NCBI RefSeq assembly: GCF_032854445.1
Contig: NC_088296.1
Span: forward strand, 15,427,485-15,491,484
Origin: Liolophura sinensis
Taxonomy: Eukaryota; Mollusca; Polyplacophora; Chitonida; Chitonidae
Direction of reading: 5' to 3'
Length of the DNA: 64,000 nucleotides
The translations under genes and the position numbers were made by a program. This document shows positions 44,457-56,580 of the stretch, piece after piece (positions within the stretch are counted from its first letter, which is position 1; each line of letters opens with the position of its first letter). A model generated the notes under the pieces. It saw nothing but the letters and a program-made list of their open reading frames with translations. It was not told the DNA's origin and ran no database searches.

Positions 44457-45211
44457 CATCAGCCACACAATAAATCAAATAGACCATTGTTTTGGGTTTT
44501 GGGTTTTGTTTTTTTTTTTCAGTCTCCTAGACAGTAGTCTTTTTGTTTTTTTAAGTCTTCTCGACAATAGGTTAAATAGGCAGTTTCCTGCTTTGACATA
44601 GGCTGCAAAGGCCATTTTAAGGCCATCCTTAGAAAAATTTTTGTTTCCCACAACTTGACCATATTACAGAAAATAGGATCGGCAGTAGGGATTTTTTTTT
44701 TTTATATTATTCTAGCTAATGAAAAAGAGAAGAGAAATAAGTAAATTAACATGGGGACAAAAACAAAAGAAGAATATAGAACTTCTATCAATATTCCAAG
44801 AAAATCTAATAGTGTGTGCATGGTCCTTTTATGGTCTAATCCAGTTGATTTCTGCAGAGGAGTATAGAGTGATCAGGCCCAGTGGCTAAACCCACTCTCT
44901 CACTGGCAGCTCCCATAGATTGTTCCAAAACCTAGAATTTCACGTTGGTCACATATATGGGTGTTCAATACAGTTGTGATACACTTTTGATATGTAGGCA
45001 TCCCTATTTTATGCAGAATATATATATATTTGTTTTGGACCTTTGCTATGTACATGATATCTGTTGTTTTCTCTTTTTTAGGTGATCTCTTGGTACACAA
45101 TTGTTAATCCATTGACTCCATTCCATGCGTTGTCAGCAATTCACTCTCTTTTAAATTTGAATATTTTTAAGCATTACCATTATTAAATATGTTCTTGTGC
45201 TGCATGTGACT
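44457..45211. other. AT-rich intergenic sequence, nothing recognised
   Basis: T-rich tracts near 44509 and 44692 only. Confidence 0.5.
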
Positions 45212-45500
45212 GTTATATGTATGTGGCTTTTACATGTTACATGTATGTGGCTGGTCATGTTACATGTATATGGCTAGTCATGTTACATGTATGTGGCTTT
45301 TACATGTTACATGTATGTGGCTGGTCATGTTACATGTATATGGCTAGTCATGTTACATGTATGTGGCTGTTACATGTTACATGTATGTGGCTGGTCATGC
45401 TACATGTGTGTGGCTGGTCATGTTACATGCATGTGGCTGTTACATGTATGTGGCTGGTCATGTTACATCTATGTGGCTGTTACATGTATGAGGCTGGTCA
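45212..45500 (+). repeat. 23-bp minisatellite
   Basis: Unit CATGTTACATGTATGTGGCT plus GGT, about 12 copies with variants. Confidence 0.93.
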
Positions 45501-45967
45501 CGTGGAAAAAAAACAAAAAAAACAAATACACTATCAAAGAAGTTGACATAGTTAAAGGCTTCATAGTCTGTTGGAACTATTTTTACTGTCGTATCTGTAG
45601 TCTTTTTTTCTACTCTACATGTGATTTGCCTGGCTCTGAGTGAGAAAGGTATAGGCCAAGTACTGATTTGCCTGGTGTCATCATCTAATTGTGACTGGGT
45701 GGGCTGGTGTCATGTCTGGTGTCAGTATTTATATACTATGACTTGGTGTCATGTCTGGGGCCCATTCTACAAAGCTGTTGCAACACTGCATCAAAGGCAT
45801 ACACCATGGTGATGTATCTCTTCACTGTATGTTATCACGGAAGTAACGCCAGGCACAGTTTGTGACAGATTCTCAGAATGGGCTCTAGTCTCATGTCTGC
45901 TGTGACTGAGTGCGATGGGACCAGCATGGTATTGTCCACATTGAGTTCTTGTTTCGCATGTGCTGCG

Positions 45968-46470
45968 TGTAATGCACTGATTACAGGTAATATACGTGTT
46001 TGTGTAATGCACTGATTACAGGTAATGTACATGAAAGGGTAATGCAGTGATTACAGATAATGCACATGTTTGTGTAATGCACTGATTACAGATAATGCAT
46101 ATGAAATGCAGTGATTACAGATAATGTACGTGTGCATGTTATGCAGTGGTTATCAATACTGTGCATGTTTGGGTGCTGTAGTGATTACAGAAAATTTACA
46201 TGCAGTTATAACAGTAATGTCTATGTATTGTAATTTGCTGATTACACATATTGTGCATTTACACATGTATGTGTAATGCAGTGACTACAGATACCAAACA
46301 TGTATGTGTAATGCAGTGATTACAGATACCGTACATGTATGTGTAATGCAGAGACTACAGATACCATACATGTATGTGTAATGCAGTGACTACAGATACC
46401 ATACATGTATGTGTAATGCAGTGATTACAGATACCGTACATGTATGTGTAATGCAGTGATTACAGATGGT
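45968..46470 (+). repeat. 35-bp minisatellite
   Basis: Unit ATGTGTAATGCAGTGATTAC plus AGATACCGTACATGT; regular at the right, decayed at the left. Confidence 0.93.
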
Positions 46471-47252
46471 GTAAATGAATGCAGATTCAGTTGTTGACAA
46501 CTAACGTAGACTGTGAATGTCAATTGCGAGCTTGTTTGAATCTTTTTCATTAAATGTATAGATTTTAATTAATATATTGATAGTTTTACATTTTGTTTTA
46601 GTGTGTGTGTAACAATGTTACAGAATGGATCTTGTGATTGTTTATAAGAGATAATCATAGTTTAATTGCTTCAAGAGAAAATGGGGGGGAAAAATTAGAA
46701 AATAAGTTTTGCAGTGACAAAATGTAGCCAATCGGATATGCTGTACTAACCCATAACGTGTGGAAGGTGTCCACCTATTGCTTAGGTTGTTATTGTTGAG
46801 CAACAAAAAAAAACCAATCAATCAATCAAATGAGCGTGTGTACATGTGTTTGTTTATTTGAATGGAGTCTTCTGCCGTACAAGTTCAGAACCATGGGCAA
46901 GGCCTTGGCAGGTATCACGAGATATGATGTTACAACAATAGAATGACGTCTCTTTATGACGCGTTATTGTCGCTTTACAGTGTGAAAGGGTCAATCTTCA
47001 AGCTAACACAAGGTGGTATATAGAATATAGAAAAGGTAGGCTAATTATTAAGACCGGGCTAGGTAGATCTTGTGTTTGAAGAATGTTCTTGGATGGGTTT
47101 GGGTTTCCAATATTACAAATGTATGTATGTGTATATCAGTGTTCTGCGGGTTGTTTGCTAGATGTACAAATTTAAACTTCAAACCCTACCGTGTCTTAAA
47201 GACAAAGAAAACAAAGTAATTATCGGGTGAATGACCATTAAACACTGTCCAG

Positions 47253-47317
<65 letters not shown>

Positions 47318-47870
47318 AGTATTCTAACCAACTAAAATGCATTGATAAGGATTCTATGGTGGTCTGTGGAAACCTCCAAGAGGGTATCCGTGACGTCACA
47401 GCAATACTTTATGGCTTGGCGTTTCAAGGTTCATTTGTTGAATGCATTCGTAGCTCTAAATGAAAATGCATTTTGAATGATGAAGTATACCAATCTGTGT
47501 GTGTCAGAATTCGGTCAGAAAAGATCACAGTGGAATCCAAAGTTTTAAATGCATTTTACTAGGTCGAAAAATATTCTTAAAAAAATAAATCAAACTGTTT
47601 TTCCCAGACAATATTAAATGGTCTTTTGTATGTTCTTGTATGTTGTTTTAGTATGTTCTTTGCCTTTATGGCTGAAAAAGTGTGATACAGGGTGATGTCA
47701 CTCTGCTGTCCATAATGACGTAACTGAAAAACTTCATATTCCACACAGCTGGTTTTGACGAGTTTTGTATGCTACATATATTTTGTTGAAATTTGGTAAG
47801 CAGCCCCCCCCCCCCCTTCCCCACACCCCTCCAAAAAAAACAGTTCGTTTTGTGTTGAATTGCAGTTGAA
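46471..47870. other. AT-rich intergenic sequence with a TA microsatellite
   Basis: TA repeat at 47257-47313 and a short C-run at about 47805. No gene recognised. Confidence 0.5.
47257..47313. repeat. TA microsatellite
   Basis: About 28 TA dinucleotides. Confidence 0.95.
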
Positions 47871-48357
47871 AGTATTCACAATCGCTACAATCGCCCCAAA
47901 GACCCTGTTATAAGTATTCACAATCGCTACAATTGCCCCCAAAGACCCTGTTATAAGTATTCACAATTACTACAATCGCCCCACAGACCCTGTTATAAGT
48001 ATTCACAATCGCCCCAAAGACCCTGTTATAAGTATTCACAATCGCTACAATTGCCCCCAAAGACCCTGTTATAAGTATTCACAATTGCTACAATCGCCCC
48101 ACAGACCCTGTTATAAGTATTCACAATCGCTACAATCGCCCCAAAGACCCTGTTATAAGTATTCACAATCGCTACAATTGCCCCCAAAGACCCTGTTATA
48201 AGTATTCACAATCGCTACAATCGCCCCACAGACCCTGTTATAAGTATTCACAATCGCTACAATCGCCCCCAAAGACCCTGTTATAAGTATTCACAATCGC
48301 TACAATCGCCCCCAAAAACCCTGTTATAAGTATTCACAATCGCTACAATCGCCCCAA
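47871..48357 (+). repeat. 42-43 bp minisatellite, about eleven copies
   Basis: Unit TTATAAGTATTCACAATCGC plus TACAATCGCCCCAAAGACCCTG, with one shortened copy. Confidence 0.95.
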
Positions 48358-48513
48358 ATTAACTAAGTACAAATACTAGCCTTAGATTTTGGTTAGTAAT
48401 TTTCGACTTGGTTTGCAAAGATATGAAATTTAATTGTTTAAAAAACATGTTACGAGAATTTGTTCACATGTTGTTGTTGACTGCTGAATCACTATGGTGT
48501 AGAACTCTTTGGA

Positions 48514-48760
48514 ACACTCAAAAAATTAATTTGTTAATTCTAACAGAAAATCTGTTGCCTGAGTGATGCTAGAATGTGTTCTGTTATAACACAGTATTCT
48601 GTCACATTCAACCTAATATCTTGGAATATTTATGTTGAATTTAAAGAAAATGTGTGTTAGTATATTTAACCGAACAATCTGCTGCAATAGCAGAATATAT
48701 TCTGGCATCACTCAGACAACAGAGTTTCTGTTAAATGAATAGATTAACTTTTTAAGTGTA
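48514..48760. mobile_element. MITE family 3, about 72-bp terminal inverted repeats
   Basis: Left arm ACACTCAAAAAATTAAT to CTGAGTGATGCTAGAAT. The right arm reads the same on the minus strand (ACACTTAAAAAGTTAAT to CTGAGTGATGCCAGAAT). No ORF. Confidence 0.85.
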
Positions 48761-49536
48761 CCAGTGGATAACTTTTTCGTAGTCTGGTCTTCAGTTTCAT
48801 CTTGATGATATGAGCAGGCCAGTCATGCTACCGAGAGCTTGTTAGGCAAATTGTTATTAGTCAATTACCGTATACGCCTCGTTAGTTTGCAATCGAGTAG
48901 AATCTACCTCTTGTACACAGAACTTGAAGGACGCACTCAAGTGCACTCAAGTTAGTAACACAGACTGCTGACGCACTCGAGTACCATAGATCTTTCTCAT
49001 GCAAGCTATCCGCATTCAAGATGCAGCAAGGTTTACACTGGAGACATAGCCAACCATCATGTACTCTCTTGATAGACACGGCTGACAGATGCACTGGACT
49101 TCAAACCGATTGGTGGCAAGATACTCGGAGGTCCTGTCTATCCACTTCTAGCCTCTGACGTATTCAACACACCTGTTTTAAGTTCTGAAGTTCGGAAGGA
49201 TCACAGGAGTCAGATTCATGGTATTTTTACAGATAGCCACCAGGTTTGAGGAAGAAGGCTTTGTTTCTGTTCTTTTCTCTAGACACATTAATTGAGATCT
49301 TATGAATTCGGTAAATGTTGTCATCACAATTTATGTTTCCTAAGAACTCTAGATCTTTATCCCATTGAACAAATTCAGTTTTCTGAAAACTTACAGACAC
49401 TGGTGAAGTTTGTCGTGCTCCTTCCACGTGTTTTGAGCGTGCCGTTTGGGTTTAAGTTTTAGAAACAGTTTAAATTTTAGATAGATGAATCAATCTTGAG
49501 TGTCAGAAAGAAAGGGTATTTTAAAATATCAGATTC
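48761..49536. other. Intergenic sequence, nothing recognised
   Basis: Short minus-strand ORFs (66-70 codons) without motifs. Confidence 0.45.
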
Positions 49537-49817
49537 TGGGGGCCTCCGTGGCTCAGTTGATTAGCGCGCTAGCGCAGCGTAATGACCCAGGAGTCTCTCA
49601 CCAATGCGGTCGCTGTGAGTTCAAGTCCAGCTCATGCTGGCTTCCTCTCCGGCCGTATGTGGGGAAGGACTGTCAGCAACCTGCGGATGGTCGTGGGTTT
49701 CCCCCGGGCTGTGCCCGGTTTCCACCCACCATAATACTGGCCGCCGTTGTATAAGTGAAATATTCTTGAGTATGGCGTGAAACACCAATCAAATAAATAA
49801 ATAAATGAATAAATAAA
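49537..49817 (+). mobile_element. SINE family A, full length
   Basis: Head GGGGCCTCCGTGGCTCAGTT (A-box-like TGGCTCAGTTGATTAGCGC), B-box-like GTTCAAGTCC at 49619-49628, tail AATCAAATAAATAAATAAAT. A good reference copy of family A. Confidence 0.95.
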
Positions 49818-50791
49818 CATCAAGTTGTGTTTTACGCTCAGTAGCTTGGGGTTCACTCATTTCGATGCTGGAACAGCCTGGGGTAAGATATTAAAAAGTA
49901 TACCATCCTGAGAAAATTCACTCAATACTCATGAATGAGAATGAATTCTGGCGTGCTTTTTAGGCAACACTACTGTATACTAGTTTGGCTACTAGTACTT
50001 TGCAGCAAGCATTTGGATGCACATCTCCGTCGCCATAACTGGCACTGTTAATGGTGCATTTGTCTGAAAAACAAGAAACTGTGAGGGGAGGGGGGAGGGG
50101 GGGCTAGGTGGATCACTAGACTTAAAACTTGATTTCTAGAAACTGTTTACTTAAGATAACTTGATATTGGCCCACTACTGACTCCAAACTGAACGCCGGA
50201 TCAACTGGCATCAGTTGAGTTGAGCCCAGGGGCCGATTCCACAGAGCAATTTTTGACTTACGTTAAAAACTGAAGGCTCTATGTGATCCGCAGCTTCTGG
50301 TCAGTGGGATTCAGATTTGATATATTTAGGTAACACAAAGGATGCACAATATTTCCAGTTTAGAAAGTAAGGCGCTTAAATCACATTTCAAGTTTTTGAC
50401 TTAAGCACAAACGGTCTCGTGTTCCACTTTAGCCAATTCTTGGTCTGATTTCAAACGTATGTGAATATGAGAGCTAGACCTCCACTGACATGTATATGCG
50501 CCAGACAGCATATATGTATCAACGTTGCTGAACTGCATAACTGTACTGTACTCTGTTTGTTATCTTACCATTTTGAAAAGTCTCAGCAGGTACCAAACGC
50601 TCCCTATATATAACGTTGTATTAATTATCTTTAGTTTTAGCAAGTATTAAGTCCTTCATCCTTCATATCAGATGTACATTTTTCACGGTGTCGTTATTGT
50701 AAAGATGTTTTTGGCCAGTCTTCTGACATTTACAACGCGTTGTGGACAGTGATGTTGGTTCGAAACTGAGATGGCTGAGGACGAAAACCTT
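49818..50791. other. Intergenic sequence, nothing recognised
   Basis: A G-rich tract at about 50087-50103 is the only oddity. Confidence 0.45.
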
Positions 50792-50884
50792 TGCTCGGTT
50801 TCCTCCTAACATAATGCTGGTCGCCGTCGTGTAAGTGAAATATTCTTGAGTACGGCGTAAAACACCAATCAAATAAATAAATTA
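50792..50884 (+). mobile_element. SINE family A, 3' end
   Basis: TGCTCGGTTTCCTCCTAACA to AATCAAATAAATAAATT. Confidence 0.85.
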
Positions 50885-50939
50885 AATTTAATTTAATTAA
50901 ATTTTAAAAAGTATCTCATTGTTTGTTACTAGGCGAAGG

Positions 50940-51033
50940 TCGGTGGTCCGGTTTCCTCCAGCTTCAAGCCTGACCAGCAACAGTGTAAAGTTATTCAGTA
51001 TTTTGAGTAATACACCAATCAGATAAATAAATA
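50940..51033 (+). mobile_element. Degenerate SINE family A, tail to tail with the next copy
   Basis: Ends ACACCAATCAGATAAATAAAT and runs straight into the inverted tail of the 51.03 kb copy. Confidence 0.55.
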
Positions 51034-51250
51034 TTTATTTATTTATTTATTTATTTATTTACTTGATTGGTGTTTTACGCCGTACTCAAGAATATTTCAC
51101 TTATACGACGGCGGCCAGCATTATGGTGAGTGGAAACCGGGCAGAGCCCGGGGCAAACCCACGACCATCCGCAGGTTGCTGGAAGACCTTCCCACTTACG
51201 GCCGGAGAGGAAGCCAGCATGAGCTGGACTTGAACTCACAGCGACCGCAG
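51034..51250 (-). mobile_element. SINE family A, 5' truncated
   Basis: Minus-strand copy from the ATTTATTTATTT tail to AACTCACAGCGACCGCA. Confidence 0.9.
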
Positions 51251-51471
51251 ATAAAGAAATAAGACCATCTCATCGTGATTGTGAATTAAGTTAATTAGTT
51301 GTGGTTGGATATGAAGTATAACACATGCCACTATAGAACTAAGAAAGTATATAAAGTACGAAAATAGGACGGAATCATATAAACAGTTTTCAGTGATGTT
51401 GGAGAAAGACGCAAGGTATGTTCTAGGCGTCTTAGTGAAATCAGTATTTTAAACCGAGTATTATGCTAGAA

Positions 51472-51591
51472 TATCAGTTACCGGCAACAAAATATGTATA
51501 TCGGTTGCCGGTAACAAAATATGTATATCAGTTGCCGGTAACAAAATATGTATATCAGTTGCCGGTAACAAAATATGTATATCAGTTGCCC
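51472..51591 (+). repeat. 27-bp tandem repeat, about four copies
   Basis: Unit CCGGTAACAAAATATGTATA plus TCAGTTG; being a multiple of three, it gives a nine-residue repeat (P-V-T-K-Y-V-Y-Q-L) in a short ORF. Confidence 0.93.
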
Positions 51592-51678
51592 CTTGATTGC
51601 AAATGCTCATATACCCATCGTGGCGATCTAATTCAACACGATGAATGAGCCTTTAAATGTTTTGTTCTTGGTGTGGCA

Positions 51679-51953
51679 TTATTTATTTATTTATTTATTT
51701 GATTGGTGTTTTACGCCGTACTCAAGAATATTTCACTTAAACGACGGCGGCCAGCATTATGGTGGGTGGAAACCGGGCACAGCCCGGGGGAAACCCACGA
51801 CCATCCGCAGGTTGCTGACAGACCTTCCCCACGTACGGCCGGAGAGGAAGCCGGCATGAGCTGGACTTGAACTCACAGCGACCGCATTGGTGAGAGACTC
51901 CTGGGTCATTAAGCTGCGCTAGCGCGCTAACCAACTGAGCCAGGGAGTCCCTG
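51679..51953 (-). mobile_element. SINE family A, full length
   Basis: From the ATTTATTTATTTGATTGGTG tail complement to the head complement GAGCCAGGGAGTCCC. Similar in quality to the 49.5 kb copy. Confidence 0.93.
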
Positions 51954-53211
51954 ATGTGGTGTTAACATTTAATCGGCCAGTTATCAGACTGAATACTTAA
52001 CGCGATGTCTCGAAGTGTAGTATGTGATTTTACGTTAACATGTACTGGACCAGGTATGAAAGGTTTACTGCCAAATTCTTCCCAAAGGCCAGTCAAAGGA
52101 CGTCTGGTGACGAAATGTCGTAGATAAGATATAAAACTTAACACGACACAGTCAAGAATCGCCAAAGTATTTGAATGACTTCGACTCAAAAATCAAAAAT
52201 CTATCCCATATTCCTAAAGTATTCATGCAAAAAACCACACCTCTCAACATATGTCATGTCCTTCAAAATATTAGGTGTAAATCTGGCAACGGACTGCTAA
52301 TTTCTAAACGCGCTATAGCAGAAAACTCCATGAATATAAACTGGCTTAAGGCATATTCGACAAGAAATGGGTGTAAAATAGTTTTAAACAAATTTCCTTG
52401 AGTTCTCAACAGTTACCCCGGCAGTTCGCCTCAGACCCCTATTAAGTTTCTGTTAATTAATATAAGCGACAATGTTAACGTTTAGTGCCAATAAACATTG
52501 TTGCCTACCCTGCCCAGCCCTTCCGAGAGCAGCCATAAAAACTTAATGAGTAATGACACTGGTTTGATTAACGTCGTTTCTAAGGCAACTTGCTGGCCGC
52601 ATTCGAGGATTCTAACCCCAGTCGGTTGTTTTACATGATCTAAAGATTATACACGGCCTCATGATTTTTTCCCATTAAGCCAAATGACAAAGCCTTAAAT
52701 GTTTAAGCGACTAAGAATGGAACCTGGTCTCGTGCGCCTACGAGACACTATAGACAATCTTAGTCGGTCACAACCCATTCAAACCACGACACTTAAAATC
52801 AAAAATCCTGTGCACAGCGGCCTTTTGGAGTATCTTGGGGCCATGACATCATCGCCGTGACGTCATCATGCTACAACCTGAGTGGCAAATAGTTGTTTAT
52901 TCATGTTTGATAATCCTAAAAACAACAAAACACAGATTCACATCTGATATTATTTTATTATTTATGAACAAAACTGTGCGAATATGGTAACAATGTCAAA
53001 AACACACCTGTACTGTTTTAAGCAAAGGGATTATAGCACTTTTTGGCTTAAATAAGTATAAATAAAATTGTAATGTCTATGAAGTGGTAAAATATATCAG
53101 TCACATATAGGCCACTCTCTAAATCTGTTTGATTATGCAAAAATGTATATCAAAATAAACATATTGCACTTGACATTTATTGACTAAACTTAAACAACAT
53201 ACTTGACATTT
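51954..53211. other. Intergenic sequence, nothing recognised
   Basis: Short ORFs at 51962-52189 (minus) and 52171-52401 (plus) lack motifs. Contains TGACATCATCGCCGTGACGTCATCA (two TGACRTCA-type sites) near 52846-52869. Confidence 0.45.
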
Positions 53212-53419
53212 TCACCAATGCGGTCGCTGTGAGTTCAAATCCAGCTCATAATGGCTTCCTCTCTACCTTTACGTGCGGAAGGTCTGCCTACAACCTGCGG
53301 ATGGTTGTGGGTTTCCCTCGGGCTGTGCCCTGTTTTCTCTTACCATAATACTGGCCTCCGTCGTATAAGTGAAATGTGCTGAAGTACGGCGTAAAACACC
53401 AATGAAATAAATAAATAAA
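53212..53419 (+). mobile_element. SINE family A, 5' truncated
   Basis: TTCACCAATGCGGTCGCTGT to ACCAATGAAATAAATAAATAA, just past the 3' end of the death-domain gene. Confidence 0.9.
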
Positions 53420-53539
53420 GCACTGATGCCAATACTTATAAATAATTGGTACATCGTAAATTCGAGCAAAAAAAACTTCGGCATGGATTCATACTAAAAT
53501 TTAAGTCCATCATATTTACGTAAGGTTAAAGTCTTTTTT

Positions 53540-55183
53540 TCAATTACTCCTGATATCGGGAAGAAAAGATTGGTTTTCCCTGTCTTCGATTTTTTCCATC
53601 AGCCTGATCTCACCCAACTCACGCAATGTCTCGCACAATGTCGTGACTGTTGCACGTGCCCCGTTATATCTGTACCACAACAGCAAACACTGATATGCCT
53701 GTTCCTTTAACTGTCCCTTGTGTTGATATTCTATTTCTGCGATATCACTCTCTATTTCTGACATCCTCTTCCTGTTCCAGTACGGGAGAGACCGGGCCAA
53801 GTCCTTCCAACCAAACCCGATGTTATTTTTGACAATTCGGAAAGCTCTGTGCAGCTCTGCGGAGAACAATCGCCTCTGTTTGGTTTGTCTTTGTGTCGTC
53901 GTCACCGCTGGACTGGTCAGATCTAGGGTAATAAGGTGACTTTTCTCTGTGTGTAATTTGATTGGTCGGCAATCATCAAGACTACGACGTCTCATCTGCT
54001 CGGACAGTTTAAATCTACTGACAACATCTTGAATAGCATCGTCTGTGTCACTTTCCAGACTGCGACGCCGTCCTTGATGCTTTGAAACCTCTGTTGATGC
54101 TTTGCAGCCATCAGTGCTGTCTGCTGACCTCAACAAGATATTCCGTTTCTCAAGAACCTGCTCATTTTCGTTAAGTTTGTGAACAAGTTCCCTATATTCG
54201 TCCACTTCTCGCGCCTTCTGTCTCGCCAAGCTCTTCAGTGACTTTGTAAGGTGCTGTATCTCATCAACTGTGGTTTCAAGGTCAACAAGACGCGTCCTCA
54301 AACGTGCAGACTGAGAGGAAGGGTCAAGTCCACAACCTGAATCCTCTGTCAGATGTCGTTTTATATCATCACACTGCTTTTCGCAGTCATAACCGACTTC
54401 ATCCTGAGCCGCCCTCAACGCTGTGAAGAGTTCCTTCTGCTGGTTCTCTGTCCGCCGAATCTTCCATTCTTGACGAGAAACCAGACTTTTCAGTCTACCC
54501 ACCTCGTTTTGTATCGTCTCCACATAAACTCTGTCACTTCTCAGCCAATCCTGACAGCTGCTACAAACGCTGAGGAGTTTCTGTCCTAGGTCGGGCAGCA
54601 GTCTGAGAACGGGGAAAGTTTCGCAGTCTAGAGCAAGACGCAAATCTAGGGACAACCCTTCTTCGCTGAGAAATTCGCAATAGTCACTACTGTCCTCAAG
54701 GCACTTCAGTATGGCACTTGCCTTTTCAAATGTTTCCTTAACTTTGTGGATACTAATATTAAGCTTTATGTAAAAGTCAGCTTCTTCGCTGTCCACGTGT
54801 TCGTAGCCACCATAGCAGTCTTCCATTGTACACAAAACTCGATCAAGGCGTTTACACAGTTCGTTTACATCTCCTAGAGCAATTTCGTGTGTATCAACAT
54901 AATCCTGTAAAGAATTCACAAATCTGGGTTTCACATCTTTGCCAGACCTGGAACTGGCGTTCTGTAAAGAATGCAGTATGTCCTCAAAGCTTCTAATAGG
55001 CTTAGAAATTCCAGGTAATCCTCTCAAACATCCAAACACCTCGTGAAGATATTTCATTGGTTGTACTCCGCTGTATAGTTTGTCTTCGTTCTTACTCATC
55101 TCCTCGGTTATCTCCCTTAACTCGTTTGCCAACCTTGCCCAGGTGTCGGTGATGTGTTCCGCCGAATCATACATCGTCTCCAT
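53540..55183 (-). CDS. Coiled-coil and death-domain protein, FADD-like death domain
   Basis: Seen: one uninterrupted ORF of 547 codons from a true ATG at 55183. Residues 1-230 are helix-rich and acidic with scattered Cys and match no family I know. Residues about 240-350 look coiled-coil (R-L-K-S-L-V-S-R-Q-E, L-V-D-L-E-T-T-V-D-E-I). About 350-440 is polar, with an R-R-R-S-L-E/D motif occurring twice. Residues about 442-533 form a death domain: G-W-K-D-L-A-R-S-L, an I-E-S-D-I helix, L-K-E-Q-A-Y-Q-C-L-L-L-W and A-T-V-T-T-L-C-E-T-L-R. Known: death domains pair with other death domains to build cell-death or NF-kB signalling platforms; the spacing and the W-x-x-L-A and L-x-x-W motifs resemble FADD. 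Inferred: a cytosolic adaptor. No caspase, kinase, TIR or recognisable DED is present. An inverted truncated paralogue lies 3.4 kb away. The single-exon structure could reflect ancient retroposition. Confidence 0.85.
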   Translation of the reverse strand: METMYDSAEHITDTWARLANELREITEEMSKNEDKLYSGVQPMKYLHEVFGCLRGLPGISKPIRSFEDILHSLQNASSRSGKDVKPRFVNSLQDYVDTHEIALGDVNELCKRLDRVLCTMEDCYGGYEHVDSEEADFYIKLNISIHKVKETFEKASAILKCLEDSSDYCEFLSEEGLSLDLRLALDCETFPVLRLLPDLGQKLLSVCSSCQDWLRSDRVYVETIQNEVGRLKSLVSRQEWKIRRTENQQKELFTALRAAQDEVGYDCEKQCDDIKRHLTEDSGCGLDPSSQSARLRTRLVDLETTVDEIQHLTKSLKSLARQKAREVDEYRELVHKLNENEQVLEKRNILLRSADSTDGCKASTEVSKHQGRRRSLESDTDDAIQDVVSRFKLSEQMRRRSLDDCRPIKLHTEKSHLITLDLTSPAVTTTQRQTKQRRLFSAELHRAFRIVKNNIGFGWKDLARSLPYWNRKRMSEIESDIAEIEYQHKGQLKEQAYQCLLLWYRYNGARATVTTLCETLRELGEIRLMEKIEDRENQSFLPDIRSN

Positions 55184-55400
55184 CTTTAATCAAAGAGTAT
55201 TAGCAATAGTTGGAAGCTTATATTCACTTCCCGGTTTAGGTTCTGGTTCAGAGTGGTGTAGACAGCGTTTATATATCTCACACCCAGCCTAGTTTGTTTC
55301 ACTGTTGGTATGCCATGACTATTCTTGTCCTGACCTTAGTTGACTTACTAACTTCATTTGCTGGAACCTGAAGCCAGTATATCACACCACAACACTTACA
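55184..55400 (-). promoter_or_regulatory. Promoter of the intact death-domain gene, TATA box at 55268-55275
   Basis: On the minus strand TATATAAACGCTG lies about 85 bp before the ATG, a plausible TATA box. The same block, and the sequence further up (AGTCAACTAAGGTCAGGAC and ACAAACTAG), recurs upstream of the paralogue on the other strand. Conservation across the duplication supports a shared promoter. Confidence 0.6.
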
Positions 55401-56580
55401 TCTTCTGCCTTGACGACAAACAACGTCTTTCTTCAGGGCTTTAATTAAATGCTATTTTAATATGGATACATACATGTTACACTGTCGTCATGCGTCGCAG
55501 ATCTTGGTATAAAAAACGAATGCCATACTTCTTAAAAAGTTTGCAGGCGAACTATACTGCCTTCTGATCTTAAAATAAAATTACCCCTTTTGTTCTCATT
55601 AAAGCCGAAAAATATGACCTGATAATCTTATCAGCGTTTTCTCAAATAAATTCCGATACAGAAACGTGTCACACACTCCATATGGTATAATTTAATTGCA
55701 GTTTGAAACGCACAGTCTTGCATTTGATTGGTCAGGTCCAGACGTAAATACTGCTTATCCAATGAAATCGACGCTTTCTCTGCCTAGAGGATCCTGAATT
55801 TCCCCTTGTTCTACACAATATGTTAAAACAAAGTGGTGATGAATTCGTGGTGTAAATCAATATGTAAATGTTGGTATATTTAATAGAACAATTAATCCAT
55901 GGCAGTAATAGAATACATTTTGACATCATTCAGATAACAAATTATTTTTTGGAGTGTTGAAAATCTCAGAATGGCGATCAAAACATATCAAGCCTTGAGG
56001 TTTGTTAACCTGGCATCCGAAACTATGTTCAGCGGGTTAGGAATGACGTCAAAGTGTCTGTCACAAACCTTACAGGTTTTTTTCCTTAATCTTGATCGTT
56101 GAATGTGGTTAAATTGAGTTTAATAACGTTTTCTCAAGGACTAGCAAGAGATTGTAATTTACATTAAGATAGAGCGTACCTGTAACTCTGTGTTAAATAA
56201 TGTATTATTCTAAAAATGTATGCAGGCTTAAATCTTTCTACTGGACTCATCCTAATGCTTAACGAAAGAAATTTAGCTCAAAATAAAATTTATCGCTGGC
56301 TTAAATCATAAAATATGACGACTGAAGCCGTCATTTAACTCTTACTTCAACCTTCTGTGATACGAAAAAAACCCTACTCCAAGAGGTTGGATGGGCTAAG
56401 CCACGGGCACTCAAAGTTATCTCCCCTCAGTACCTCTGGCAAAGCCGAGAGGCTCATATTATTCGAGATCACGAATGTGATCCTACGGTGCCGAGACAAT
56501 GCTCGTGTATAGGTGGGCACCATCAGCGTGGTGATTTCCCCCAAAATTAGGGGACTATGGGATATTTAATAAGTATTTTC
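55401..56580. other. Intergenic sequence upstream of the death-domain gene
   Basis: Holds a MITE family 3 fragment (55862-55958). Nothing else recognised. Confidence 0.5.
55862..55958 (+). mobile_element. MITE family 3 fragment, right end
   Basis: TTGGTATATTTAATAGAACAAT to GACATCATTCAGATAACA and GGAGTGTT parallels the right half of 48.5 kb. Confidence 0.6.

Noticed and set aside
49550-49630. tRNA gene signal (A-box and B-box-like sequences)
   Set aside because: It is the head of SINE A; the flanking body, tail and many copies show it is a SINE and not a functional tRNA gene. The same holds for the heads of families B and C.
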